Shown piece after piece: positions 27,171-42,100 of a stretch of 64,000 nt of DNA (positions are counted from its first letter, which is position 1; every line of letters begins with the position of its first letter). This DNA comes from Eledone cirrhosa (taxonomy: Eukaryota > Mollusca > Cephalopoda > Octopoda > Eledonidae): the NCBI GenBank assembly GCA_964016885.1, contig OZ024741.1, positions 36,488,423 to 36,552,422 of the forward strand, read 5' to 3'. Under the pieces are notes generated by a model that was not told the origin of the DNA, did no database searches, and saw nothing but the letters and a program-made list of their open reading frames with translations. Both the position numbers and the translations under genes were made by a program.

Positions 27171-30100
27171 GAAACGAAGCTTATCGAATAGAATGGACAT
27201 AGCTTTGGTCGTTTCCTCACTCACTCAATAATCTAATAAGTCTGTATTATTAAAATTCAAACCCAACTGATTAGCGTGCACACATACATTAATCACACAT
27301 GTTATTATTATCATCATCATCATCATCATCATTTTACGTTCACTTTTCCCTGCTTGCAAGGGTGGGACGGGAACTGATTCTGGCTTGATTTCTACAGCTG
27401 GATGCCCTTCCTAACACCAACCTCATTTACAGTGAGTGCTGGGTGGAATGATAGGGACCACAGTCCCTATCATTTCATTTCTACAGCTGAGTAAAATGGA
27501 GCAATGTGAAATAAAGTGTCTTGCTCAAGGAAACAACACATCACTCAGTCTGAGAATTGAACTCACAACCTTTCAATTGCAAGTCCAATGCTCTAACCAC
27601 TAAGCCATGTGCCTCCATGTTATATATTTATTTATATATATATAATGTAAATATATTATCACATTAACTTACTATTGGTAAACACCATTATCAGTGTCTA
27701 TTATTGTTGTTTTATAATTTTCAGATAGAAATCAAGAAATTTGAAAATAACATTCGGAACTGTGAACGTGATGCAAAACAAATTAAAGAAAGAATTCATG
27801 AAATTAAAAATAGGTATAAATAACATTGTTTTACCTGTGTAATATGTCTATATGTGTGGTAGGTCTATGTTTGGCCTATCTAACAATGTGTAGTAGGTCT
27901 AACTATTGGTGACAGGTCTAAATGTGGATGATAGGTCTAACTATGAGCTTGGTCTATGTGGTGGGTATAACTATGGATGGTTTGTCTATCTCTAAATAGT
28001 AGGTCTAACTATGAGGTTGGTCTATGTGATAGGTATAACTATGAATGGTTTGTCTATCTCTGAATAGTAGGTCTAACTATGAGGTTGGTCTATGTGATAG
28101 GTATGGCTATGAGGTTAGTCTATGTGAGATAGGCCTATGTGGTATGTTTAACTATGAATGGTACGTCTATTTGGTTGGTCTAATTATGATGTAGGTCTAA
28201 CTATAAAGTAGCTCTAACAATGGATAGTAGGTCTGTGTGGTATGTTTATCTATAAATGTTAGATCAAACTGTGGTATATCTAACTCAGTTATAGGTTTTG
28301 CTATGTAGTAGGTCTAACTATGTGGTAGGTCTATGTAAAGAAATTGTAAAGGTCTAACTGTGGGTGATGGGTCAAAGATTTGTGTTCATGATCAGCATCA
28401 TAATCTCACATCTCTCAATCGTCCCAAAGTTATTAAATCTATGTCATTTTAATTTTATATATCTCTGTTTCAGTGATGTCCAACTGAACTATGAGGTGGA
28501 GAAGAAGAAGAGAGAGATGAAAATTAAGTCCCTGAAAAATACTGTTGATGAGTTTTCAAAACAGAAACACACCTATGAGGTCCAGCTTGAAGTACTTCAT
28601 GAGGCAGTATCAAAGTACAAGAATGAAAAATCTCGCTTTGAGTAAGAAAATCGCCATCATCATCATTTTTACATGTTATTTTTTATACTTGTTGTGTTCC
28701 TTCGTCATCTCCATTGTGAGGTTTAGCATTTTGAGATTAGCTTTCCCCACTTCTCCCCAAGTTTTCCTCGGTCTTCCTCTTCTGCAGCTTCCTTCCACTT
28801 AGAACTTCTATCATTTAATTCCTCATCCAACATTCATCATCCATATGTATCACGTGTCCATACCAGCACCATCTTCTCTCTTACACTTTGCCTTTTATTT
28901 CTCCTAACAAAGGCTCTTACATAAAATTATAATGGAAGGTTTTTAAATAACTATAACTAAACCCTTTCTTGGAGAACCAGTAACAGTTTTGGTATCATAT
29001 GGTTGATGTGTTTATTACAAAGTTTTTCTCTCTTTCTGTTGCTAGTACTGAATTAAGAAATATGAAAAGATCTGTTGAAAACAATCAAAGAGAACTGGAT
29101 AATTTGAAGATGTCCGTGAAAGATAATTTGAGGAAATACGGTGCTCACATTCCCGATATCATGGCTAACATTGAAATGGACTTCAAACGGAAACGGTTCC
29201 ACAGAAAGCCAGTTGGACCTTTAGGTAAATAGATAAGTACTTATGTGTCTAACATTTTATCAGTGTTTACATGAAGGAGCATGGGTGAGAGTTTCAGTCT
29301 AATATGTTAGGTGTGACACCTTGGTCTAATATGTTAGGTGTGACACCTTGGTCTATGTTGGGTGTGACACCTTGGTCTAATATGATAGGTGTTACACCTT
29401 AATCTATGTTGGGTGTGAGCTGTAACATGATAGGTCTTTGTGTGGGGCCTAACATTAAAACATTAGAGAAACCTCCTATGAGATGCAATTTTGTAGGAGG
29501 TTAGCTAAACCTACGTAAGTGTGAGTTGTAACAACATGATAGGACTGGGTAGAGAGCCTATCATTAAAACATAAGAGAAACCTCCCATGAGATGCAACCT
29601 TGTAGGTCAACTAAACCTATATAGGTGTGAGCTGTAACAATATGATAGGACTGGGGCAGGGATTGGGTGCGGCTATCATTAAAAAAGAAACCTATGCGAT
29701 GCAACCTTGTAGGTCAACTAAACCTACATAGGTGTGAGCTGTAACAATATGATAGGACTGGGTTGGGGCTATCATTAAAACAGAAACCTCCTATGAGATG
29801 CAATTTTGTAGGAGGTCAATTATACCTACATATGTGTGAGATGTAAATTTCATTTTTATTTCAGTCAATTATGTTATTATTATTAGGGCGGTGAATTGGC
29901 AGTATCGGTAGAGCGTCAGATACCATGCTTTACAGCATAGAGTTATGGCCCTTTGCGTTCTGAGGTCAAATCCTGCCGAGGTTAACTTTGCCTTTCATCC
30001 TTACGGGGCTGATAAAATAAAGTACCAGTAATGTGCTGGGATAATTGCTGGCCTTGTGCCAAAAGTAGAAACAATTATTATTAGGGCGGTGGATTGGCAG

Positions 30101-33100
30101 CATCGGTAAAGTGTCGGACACCTTGCTTAGCAGCATAGAGTTACGGCCTTTTACATTCTGAGATCAAATTCTGCCGAGATTAGTTTTGATTTCATCCTTA
30201 TGGGGTTGATAAAATAACGCACCAGTAATGCACTGCGGTTGATTTAATCAACTTTCCCTAAATTGTGGCCTTGTGCCTATAGTAGAAATCATTATTATTC
30301 TCTTGTTCTAGGTGATTGGATCAAAGTGAAAGATCCTCGATGGGCCTTAGCAATTGAGGTTTGTTTGAAAAACCTCATATCTTCATTTTGTGTACATGAT
30401 CATGATGACTGCCGCCAGTTAGAGAAAATATTCAAGGAAGTATCTCCAAAAGCTAAACCTCCTCCATTTATAATCAGCCAATTCCAAGTGAGTGCCATTT
30501 CTTTATATATCAAACTTTTCTGTTTTAACCCTTTAGAATTTAAACTGGCCATATCCGGCCAGAACAACCCTGAGCACCTTTTTGAATTCCATATGTCTAA
30601 CACCCGTGGGCATGCCTTCAAAGTCAGAAAACAGCACAGCTCCCATGACTTTCAGAAGCATTTTTTTACGCTCAGAGTTGCTGAAGCTTGGAACAAACTA
30701 CCTGCATCAGTTGTTAGCTGTCAGGACACTGCATCCTTTAAGACCTCCATGCATCCCGAAATTCACCAACACTACATCTGATATTCCCCCTCCATACACA
30801 CATGTATCTGTGTGTATATTATGACTCATATACTGTTCACTTTCCAGATATTTGTACATTATTCTATGTACTATACATGCACCTTTGATGAGTTGTAGTG
30901 CACCTGAGCACTGTACACAATGATTTCATTATTATTGGCAGTATCAGTAGCGGGTCGGATGCCATGCTTTCACGCATAGAGTTACGGCTCTTGCTATTCT
31001 GAGTTCAAATCCCGCCAAGGTTAACTTTGCCTTTCATCCTTACGGGGTCAATAAAATAAAGTACCAGTAATGCACTGAGTAATTGCTGGCCTTGTGCCAA
31101 AAGTAGAAACAATTATTATTATTTATGCAGTAATACCTGCCTTCCTTTGCGCACAGACTTAAACTTATACTCAGTAGGCACCTCTTAATCCAATATACAC
31201 TCCCCTTCCACTTACGCCCACACCACCCGTACTCCATAAAGTTATGTTGGTACCACAAAACACCCAGTCCACACTGTAAAGTGGTCGTGTAGGAGACACG
31301 GCAAAAAGCACCCAGCATACACTGTAAATGTGGTTGGCTTTAGGAAGGGCATCCAGCCATAGAAAACTAGCCAGAAACAGTCCTATATGAGTGAAATATG
31401 GTCACCTGACCCAACTTGTCTCTAAATGGGAGAAACCCTTCTACCCCATGCTAGCGTAGAAGATAGATGTTAAACGATGATGATTATGTATTAATTCTCT
31501 CACCTCTTTCTGTTTAAACTGGCTGTAACCAGCCACTCATACTGATGTTAAGGTATTCTCAAAATAAATATCAAAATCTCATAAATTCGATATTATGTGA
31601 GATAAAGCCTTTACCATGAAAGTATGATAGTAGATATAGAGTAATGTAAATACTAAAGGGTTTCATTACCATATTTATTCTGAAAGACACTGCCCATGAT
31701 TTTCAACTCATTTTTAAAAGTGGAGTGGTGTTAGGAAGGGCATCCAGCTGTAGAAACCAAGCCAGAATCAGTTCCAGTCCCACCCTTGCAAACAGGGAAA
31801 AGTGGACGTAAAATGAAATGATGATGATGATGAACTTTCTCATCATTAAGGTGGGCTTTCTAACCAATGTTCTAACTACTAACCAAATTGCTGTAGGTAG
31901 AATCACCAGACATCAGACAAGATGCAAAAACACCAAAAAATAGCCCCAAAATAAATAAAATAACATAAAAGGAATAATAGGGGGGCAGGGTTGGAATAAG
32001 CAGGGGGTAGTGGAAAATCGGTAATTTTTCTAGCTTGTCTCCCATTGCTGTTTTTTTTTTTTGCTAATGATACTTTCATTTATTTTTCTTTCAGTCACAC
32101 CTTTATGATGTCTCCAAAAATGTGAGTAGAAAATACGATTTTTCTTCTCTTCAAAATTAACCCTTCAAACTCTTAACTGTTTTTTTTATAAACTTTATTT
32201 TACTGTGTAGTTAGGAAAGGTAGGCCAGTGCTCATGGTCTCTTTCAGAGGCCATGAGCACTGGTGGGCAGGAAGGATGGAGGAAGCTATATTAAGACTGG
32301 ACACCTGGCCTGAATGCTTGTAACAGAATAGACTCCACAAAAGGCACCTGAGAGCCAGGTGTTGGTGTTTAACTGGACAATTGAAAGGAAAATGTCTAAA
32401 AACAAGTTTGCATATTCAAGTGTTTATTACTAGTGGATAGTTTGTGAAAATTAGCAGTATTATAGGAAAGAATTTATTTTTTAATGTGTTCAAAATAATG
32501 TGTGTTTAGTTAATTACGTAATAATTGAAAAAACATATGTAAAGAAAAATATTTCCCTCCTCACCACTCTCAGTTCCCCCTCTCTTTTCACCTTTTTCTC
32601 ATACACACACATACACTTACCATCCCCTTTCCATAAAGGTTTGATGCCACCACCGTTGCCTCTCTCTCTCCTTCTCCCTCCCTCACACACACACACACAC
32701 ACACACACACTCTTACCATCTCCTTTCCATAAAGATTTGAAACCACTGCCTCCCTCCCTCTCTTTCTCTCACACACACACATATACTTACCCTCCCCTTT
32801 CCAACATGACATACTGCAGAAACACTCGCTTTAATACATCATCATCATCGTTTAACGTCTATCTTCCACGCTAGCATGGGTTAGACGGGAATTGTCCCAT
32901 TTGAGGCAAGATTGGTTGGGTGACCGTGTCTCGCTCGTATAGGACTATCTGGCAGGTTTTCTACGGCTGGATGCCCTTCCTAACACCAACCACATTTACA
33001 GTGTGGGCTGGGAGGTTTTTACCGTGTTACCTACACGACCACATTACAAATTCTATTTCAAATCTCTTATATCAATATTTATAGGCCCCCAGAGACTGTC

Positions 33101-36100
33101 CCTACCCTACTGTCTTGGACATGCTGGACATAAAGAAGGCTGTTGTTGGTAACTGTCTAATTGATCAGGTAATTCATTTTCAACACTTATCGTTTTTGTT
33201 TTTCTTTGTTGTGTTACTTGGTAGGTTTGGTGAAGGGGGCAGTAGTGTCCATGAGCCTTCACAGACCCTCTGAGAGATAAAATATTGATGTTGTTGATGT
33301 TCTATTTAAATTGCCACAGGTTCACTGAGCAGAGGGAGAGAGAGTTCTAGAAAGACGATGTTTTGAGCTGAAAGGACTGATCTATCTAGGGTGGGTAAAA
33401 TTCCCGAGATCCATGGACGAGTTCTCTCCAGCGGGCTCTGTCCCTCAACATCGCCGCCATGTCCTGCATCTCCCAGAGACTAGTGTCTGTCTTTAGGGCA
33501 TCAATATATGTCATCTTCAGCTATTTCTTTGTCGTGTTGGAACATAACTTAAAAGTTATTACATACTACTATATCTTTTAATGAAAGACACATTTTCATA
33601 CCATTTTGAAAATAATCAAGAATTTTTAGGGATGTAGTAATATAAGAAACTTTCTCATTGTTAAGCTGGCTTTTGGAACATAACTTAACAAAGGTCCTTA
33701 CATAACATTGTAATGGAAAGTTTTTAGGTTAATATAGAACCAGTGGCAAAAGTTTTATACTATAAAAAAAAAGGATTATTAATTTATTTAATTTTCCTAA
33801 ATTGCATAAAAATTTTCTTTGTTTTTCAGCGAATGATAGAAAATGTTATTTTAATAGAAAGTGCAACTGAAGCCAGACGATTTATGAGAAGACATTCGTT
33901 ACAGTTTATACGAGAAGTAAGTTTGTTTTCTCTCTTCTCAAACCTCCAACTAACATTTCATTGTCATTTAACGTCTTTTTTTCATGCTAGCAAAGGTTGA
34001 ATGGGTTTTCAAGTGGAGCTACTAACTTCTGAGATTGGCTGGTGGGCCTGCATCTCCCTTATATACACTAGCAGAAAAATCACCTTTCATGTGTACTGTG
34101 TATATTGATATTATACGCAAGTATACATGCATGTAGATATGATACATCAAATAAAATTGTAATTGACAATATGCACAGAAATTGAAGAGAGACTGTGTTA
34201 CACTCTTTTCTGTAATCAGTAAAGTAATCCAGGATACATTTAAAAAAGACGATATTATATATAAACTGCATTAGGAGAAAATTAGTGACGGAAATATATG
34301 AATGTTTATTTAAGCGATCGCTAACCGGAAGTGTTGACATTTGTATAAATTTTAAAGACGGGAATCTTTAAATAAGCAATAAAATATATTTAATCAAAAA
34401 CTACGAAATTTAGTAGATAAATTATGTAATATTCATTAATTATTTATTCAAAGGGCAGTGGATTGGCAGTATCGGTAGAGGGTCGGACGCCATGCTTTGA
34501 CGCATTGAGTTACGGCTCTTGCTATTCTGAGTTCAAATCCCGCCGAGGTTAACTTTGCCTTTCATCCTTACGGGGTCGATAAAATAAAGTACCAGTAATG
34601 TACTGGGTAATTGCTGGCCTTGTGCCAAAAAGTAGAAACAATTATTTATTCAAAGTAATCCAACTTATTTTACAAACGGGATAAAAAATTATATTCTGGA
34701 TGCAGTCCCACACTCCTTTCTTTATTATAGTTAAGATTCTTGTGCTCTACTGAGTGTGCAGACAGATCAGGCACCCACATCTTATTTATATATATTTCTA
34801 CGCTTTAAGAAGTGCATTTTATCATGACATGAACACGAAGGAGGTTGTCAAATCTTTAAACAGCTAAAGAGTCCTTCCTGGCTCTTTTTTTGGGGTAGTT
34901 TTTCTATGGTTGGATACCCTTCTTATCACAAACCACTTTATAGTGTGTACTAGGCTCATTTAACCTGGCTTACAGTCATCCTTAGCATGAGGTCATTTTT
35001 GTTACCTAGAAGACCTGTTGAATGACAAGCTGTATTGGACTTGGTGATGGTGGCTACAATGAGATGCATATGAGAGGTGTGCTAATGAGGAAGGATGTGT
35101 CCCGGAAACTGAAAGGATAGGGTTGTGATGCATATGTAAGAAGTGCCATGATATATGGGAGCAAGACAGAGGTGATGTAGAACAGAGATGATTAGAAAGA
35201 AGAGAATTGAGAAAAGTGCAGTGGATGAGCAAAGTATTGCAGAGTATGATGAGAATAGAGCCAGTGCTGAATGTTGTGACGAGAAATGCATTGAAATGGC
35301 TGGGTCATGTGTTGAGGAAGGATTAAAATGACCTAATAAGGGGAATGTTGGAAATGGATGTAGAGAGAGGGAGAAGACATGAAGAAAGATGATGGAGAAG
35401 GAAATGAAAGCCAGGGGTTTAATTGAGGGGTAGGATGTAGAGTATAGGGCAAGTTTATCATTAGAGCTTGCAAGGCTAACTCCTTTAGTAGGGAAAATGG
35501 CCTTTAAATGCTTGTCTTTGTTGTTTAGTCAGTGTAGTCCTAGTTTCTATTGAATGTGATGTATTAAATAACATGCAGACCATTTATTTTTCAGGCCTTT
35601 ACATTAGAAGGTGACCAAATATTTCCGGAACCCAACTATCGCTATTATTCAAGTAACATTAACCATTCCCAGTATCTCTCTGCTAATATGGAAGATATCA
35701 TTACAAACTGTGAAAATCAATTAAAATCAAAACTCGAGGAGCAAAAATCTTTGCAAGAACATATAGACGGCATATGTTCTTCGCTGAAATCCAACAGTTT
35801 AGAAGAAAGAAAAACATTAAATGAGATAAAAAATTTTAATGCTGTTTTACGCAAGTTAAGTCTAGTAAGTAATCTTTCTATAGAGACTTTGAGTTGGCTA
35901 ATGCTTTGTTAGTGAAATTTGGTAGACAGAAATTGTATGGAAGCCCTTTGTATATTCTCCTCCTCTGCTACTGGACGTATCCCTTTATCAAGTCTTGTCC
36001 ATTCCTTCTTATCCATTGAAATGGTTAAAAGGTTATTGTAGGATTTTGCTTCTACAACTGTAAACGTGGTTGGTGTTAGGAAGGGCATCCAGCCATAGAA

Positions 36101-39100
36101 AACCTGCCAGGCAATCCTATACGAGCAAGGCAACCAATTTTGCCTCAAGTGGGACAATTCCCGTCTAAACCCATGCTAGCATGGAAGATAGACGTTAAAC
36201 GGTGATGATGATGAACTGATCATTTAAAGCTGCGACACTAACTTAATGATGACTAAGTGCTCTGTCATTCAGGTATTTTTATCAGTTTGTCTTGTCTTAG
36301 AAAGTTGACTTCTGATACTAACTAGACGTTCTTCCTCGTCCCACATTGAACTAGCTGTTTGTTTTTCATTCATCAACCTAGTATTCATTGTATATCAGCC
36401 ATTGGCAAGTTACATATATATCTTCATGCCTAATTCAGGACCCTATAATGTGTCAGAGTAACTTAGTATTACAGTTTATTCAGCATCCCTTGCAGGTGTT
36501 TTGAGTCAGAACTGACCTGAAAGTAGTATCAGCTAAAAAGTAATTCAATTCTTCTGAATAACCTGGGTTTCCCAACCCTAAACTCTGACGGTGAATGCAG
36601 TTTGATGTATTTCTAAATCTTCAAATAACAAGCATGGATTATAATGTGATGTAATGTCATCCACCAGCCTGGAATTCTTGATTGAGTTCTAGGGGCACCA
36701 CCTTGGACATTTTAAACCTGATGGAGTCTATCCCTCTCCAGGTTAAACATGGCCGATTTCTTTCAGAAGTATTTTATTTATCAAACTCAATAGGATGAAA
36801 AGCAAAGTTGACCTTGATGGGATTTGAGCTCAGATCACAGAGAACAAGAACAGATACTGCAAAGCCTTCTATCTGACGTTGGGCACCCCTCTTCAGGTCT
36901 AAACACAGCCAATGTTTTCCAGGGAGTGAGAGAGAGAGTGAGAAGAATTGACTGGTACTTTATTTATTAACCCCAAAAGGATAGCAGACAAAGTTGACTT
37001 CATTGGGAATTGAAATTAGAGCATAGAGAACCAGAACAAATACCACAAAGCGTTCTATTTGATGTTCTAATGACTATCAATTCACTGCCCTATGATGTTG
37101 CGATGTCACATCATTAATCCTTGCCTCTTATTTACCATAATTTTTTTTATACTTTACTCAAGAAAGTTTATTATACTTATGATGGGAGTCCTGACATGGC
37201 TGAAGATGGAGGAGGAAAATCAGGGGGTTGGTGACTGGGGTATGCAGACAATAGGGAAACATGGAGAAGCTTTTCATGGGGCCTGCAAGGCTAACATCAG
37301 CTTTGGCAAGAAAAAAAGATGGCCTTAAAAGACTTTTATTTCATTGGAGAATTATAATAGATTGAACTGGAATATTTTTTCTTTCATTTCCAGGAAATGG
37401 AAGAATTGCAATTGTTAGCAGATGTTGAACCTATTGATGTAATGGCGCTGGTAAGTGGGAAACTGTTTATTTCTTGTTTCATTTCTGTTCACATCAGAAA
37501 ATCTGTAGAGCACCTGAGCACTGTACACAATAATTTCATTATTATTATTATTTTAAATAGGTAAGGAAAGGTTTACCTGATCAATATAATATTTTTAGTG
37601 ATTTTCGTAAGATACTGAAGGCCAGAAAACAGACATACCAGGAGGGTGGGGGGTGAAGTTAAGATTCAAATAGTTAACATTTTTCATTTTTTTATAATTT
37701 GATAGGAAGAAGAATATAGTAAAATATCAAGCCAATTATCAAAACTAGAAGAAACTTACAGAGAAGAGAAAAATACATACAAAAACATACAACAAGAAAC
37801 AAGTAATTTGGAGAAGAATTTCTTAGAAAAGGAACAGCAGTTGAATTCCCTTAGAACTCAGTTGGAAAGTGTCAAGGTATTTAATATTTCAATTCTATTA
37901 TCTTTCAATATTTGCATTACACGTTTTTGTCGTTGTTGTTGTTGTTGTTGTTTGTCGGTATGTTTCTGTAGTCACAAACATGGCTGAAAAATGATACTAT
38001 TGGTGCCACTACCAAATGCTACCAGAATACTCTACAAAAGGGTAGTGTTGGTGCCAACAATATAAAATGCACTCAATCCATTCTGTTATGGATAGTGTTG
38101 GTGCCACGATAAAATGAATCTAGTTCACTCTGAAAAGTGAGCTAGTGTTGGTGTCATGATAAAATACGTTTAGCACACTTTGTAAAATGGTAGTGTTGAT
38201 ACCATGATAAAATGGACCTAGTTTTCTCTATAAAGTGGTAGTGCTGGTATCATAATAAAATGCACACAGTCCACTCTGGAATGTAGTAGTGTTGGTGCCA
38301 GGATAAAATGCACGCAACCCATTCTATAAGGTGGTTAGTATTAGCAAGGACATCTAGCTGTAGATATCATGCCAAAACTCAAAACTGGTACGTGTGAGTA
38401 AGCTGAGATTCTACAACTTATCCAGTCTCAAACTATGACAACCTATCCAACCTATGCTATGGAAGTAATCAGGTTATGGTGTTTCCACAATAAAAAATAC
38501 CCAGTTCACTCTTTAGCAGTGGTGGTGTCATGATAAAAAAAAACACCCAGATCACCCTGTAAAATGGTTATGATGGTACCACAATAAAAAGCCAGTCATG
38601 ATAAAATTATCCCAATACACACTGTAAAGTTGTTGGCGTTGGGAAGAGCACTCAGCTGTAAAAAGCAAACCTAAAGTGGAGCCACTGAGTGAGACTTGGT
38701 CACTTGACCAGTCAAGCCTCAGAACATGACAGCCCATCTAACTCACGCAGGCATAGAAAATAAATGTTAAATGGTGATGGTGGTGATGGAAGTGGCTGGA
38801 TATGCATTTTATTGTGGCACCAACACTATCCCTTTATAGAATGGACAGTAGCCATACGTAGATACAATATATACCTGGTGAGTTTTTCATTTTGTCAGAT
38901 ATTAGCCTGTCTCATCGCTCAATGTTTTGTCAGATTGATGTCATCTTTATGTACTTATCTGTCCTGAGATGACTCTTTAAGTTCAGCTGATGTTTTACAA
39001 GCTATAGAGTTAATATGACAGACAAAACTCAGCATCTCAATAGGACTGGCTGCGTGTGTCCATGGAATCTCACTCTTGTGCATACGTTATAGTAGCAATG

Positions 39101-42100
39101 CATGGTTTTGATTTGCACACTGAAGTACTTTGTGGTGTACGTGGTGGGTGGGATAAAACCCTAAAGCACAGAAGTAGTTTGTGGTGTACAGGGGGGGGGG
39201 GGGGATAGTTTATGGTGTATGAGTGGCAGGGGAGGCAAGGGATTAGTAATTATGGCTTTTTTCTGTGTGAATGTGTGTGACTTCATGTGATTAATGGAGC
39301 CTTCTTTCAAAAGAACGTAACTACAGGTCACAACATGCATAAACACTAAGACAAACAGACATACACAAATACACACTTTCATTCACAGGTACATAAACAC
39401 ATTGTCACAAGCACACTTACACACACAAATGCAAGCACACAAAAACACAAACATACACACACTAACACAAATACATGCATGCAGAAATACAGGCACATAC
39501 ACTCACAAACAGACACTCAGCCATCTATATTTGACATGATATTTTTTTCCCAGGAGAAAGATGTCCGTCTTTTAACTGATCATGCTGAGGCAGAGTCATG
39601 TTATAGCCATTATGAAAAAAAATTTAAAGAACAACAGAAGAAAATAGCTCAGAAAATTTCCCTCGTCGACAAAATTAACACAGAAATCAAGGTATGTGGA
39701 AGAGTTCTTATTTGCAAGCAATAACGGTAGAGCATCAGATGCAGTATCAAGCTTACTTTAGGTGGTAGTGCTGGTACCACAACAAACTGTACCTAGTCCA
39801 CACTGTCAGGTGGTAGTGTTGGTACCACAATAAACTCTACCTAGTCCACACTGTCAGGTGATAGTGCTGGTACCACAATAAACTCTACCTAGTCCACACT
39901 GTCAGGTGATAGTGCTGGTACCACAATAAACTGTACCTCGTCCACATTGTCAGGTGGTAGTGCTGGTACCACAATAAACTGTACCTAGTCCACACTGTCA
40001 GGTGATAGTGCTGGTACCACAATACACTGTACCTAGTCCACACTGTCAGGTGGTAGTGCTGGTACCACAATAAACTGTACCTAGTCCACACTGTCAGGTG
40101 ATAGTGCTGGTACCACAATAAACTGTACCTAGTCCACACTGTCAGGTGATAGTGCTGGTACCACAATAAACTGTACCTAGTCCACACTGTCAAGTGGTAG
40201 TGCTGGTACCACAATAAACTGTACCTAGTCCACACTGTCAGGTGGTAGTGCTGGTACCACAATAAACTCTACCTAGTCCACACTGTCAGGTGGTAGTGTT
40301 TGTACCACAATACACTGTACCTAGTCCACACTGTCAGGTGATAGTGCTGGTACCACAATACACTGTACCTAGTCCACACTGTCAGGTGATAGTGCTGGTG
40401 CCACAATAAACTGTACCTAGTCCACACTGTCAGGTGGTAGTGCTGATACCACAATAAACTGTACCTAGTCCACATTGTCAGGTGGTAGTGCTGGTACCAC
40501 AATAAACTGTACCTAGTCCACACTGTCAGGTGGTAGTGCTGGTACCACAATAAACTGTAACTAGTCCACACTGTCAGGTGATAGTGTTGGTACCACAATA
40601 AAATGTACCTAGTCCACACTGTCAGGTGATAGTGCTAGTACCACAATAAACTGTACCTAGTCCACAATGTCAGGTGGTAGTGCTGGTACCACAATAAAAT
40701 GTACCTAGTCCACACTGTCAGGTGGTAGTGCTGGTACCACAATAAATTGTACCTAGTCCACACTGTCAGGTGATAGTGCTGGTACCACAATAAACTGTAC
40801 CTAGTCCACACTGTCAGGTGGTAGTGCTGGTACCACAATACACTGTACCTAGTCCACACTGTCAGGTGATAGTGCTGGTACCACAATACACTGTACCTAG
40901 TCCACGCTGTCAGGTGATAGTGCTGGTACCACAATAAAATGTACCTAGTCCACACTGTCAGGTGGTAGTACTGGTAGCTCAATAAACTGTACCTAGTCCA
41001 CACTGTCAGGTGATAGTGTTGGTACCACAAACTGTACCTAATCCACACTGTCAGGTGGTAGTGCTGGTACCACAATAATCTGTACCTAGTCCACACTGTC
41101 AGGTGGTAGTGCTGGTACCACAATACACTGTACCTAGTCCACACTGTCAGGTGGTAGTGCTGGTACCACAATAAACTGTACCTAGTCCACACTGTCAGGT
41201 GATAGTGCTGGTACCACAATAAACTGTACCTAGTCCACACTGTCAGGTGATAGTGCTGGTACCACAATAAACTGTACCTAGTCCACACTGTCAGGTGATA
41301 GTGCTGGTACCACAATAAACTGTACCTAGTCCACACTGTCAGGTGGTAGTGCTGGTACCACAATAAACTGTACCTAGTCCACACTGTCAGGTGGTAGTGT
41401 TTGTACCACAATACACTGTACCTAGTCCACACTGTCAGGTGATAGTGCTGGTACCACAATACACTGTACCTAGTCCACAATGTCAGGTGATAGTGTTGGT
41501 GCCACAATAAACTGTACCTAGTCCACACTGTCAGGTGGTAGTGCTGGTACCACAATAAACTGTACCTAGTCCACACTGTCAGGTGGTAGTGCTGGTACCA
41601 CAATAAACTGTACCTAGTCCACACTGTCAGGTGGTAGTGCTGATACCACAATAAACTCTACCTAGTCCACACTGTCAGGTGGTAGTGCTGGTACCACAAT
41701 AAAATGTACCTAGTCCACACTGTCAGGTGGTAGTGCTGGTACCACAATAAACTGTACCTAGTCCACACTGTCAGGTGATAGTGTTGGTACCTCAATAAAC
41801 TGTACCTAATCCACACTGTCAGGTGGTAGTGCTGGTACCACAATAATCTGTACCTAGTCCACACTGTCAGGTGGTAGTGCTGGTACCACAATAAACTGTA
41901 CCTAGTCCACACGGTCAGGTGGTAGTGCTGGTACCACAATAAACTGTACTTAGTTCACACTGTCAGGTAATAGTGCTGGTACCACAATAAACTGTACCTA
42001 GTCCACACTGTCAAGTGGTAGTGCTGGTACCATAATAAACTGTACCTAGTCCATACTGTCAGGTGGTAGTACTGGTACCTCAATAAATTGTACCTAGTCC

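Noticed and set aside
30263..30781. 172-codon frame as a single gene
   Set aside because: It fuses SMC6 exon 13, intron 13, a MITE end and a LINE C-terminus that happen to share a frame; the gtgagt donor at 30488 ends the exon.
32500..32874. 124-codon frame rich in Pro, Leu, His and Thr
   Set aside because: Translation of CA-repeat and pyrimidine-rich sequence.
35002..35291. Minus-strand Ser/His-rich frames
   Set aside because: Antisense of a decayed plus-strand LINE end.
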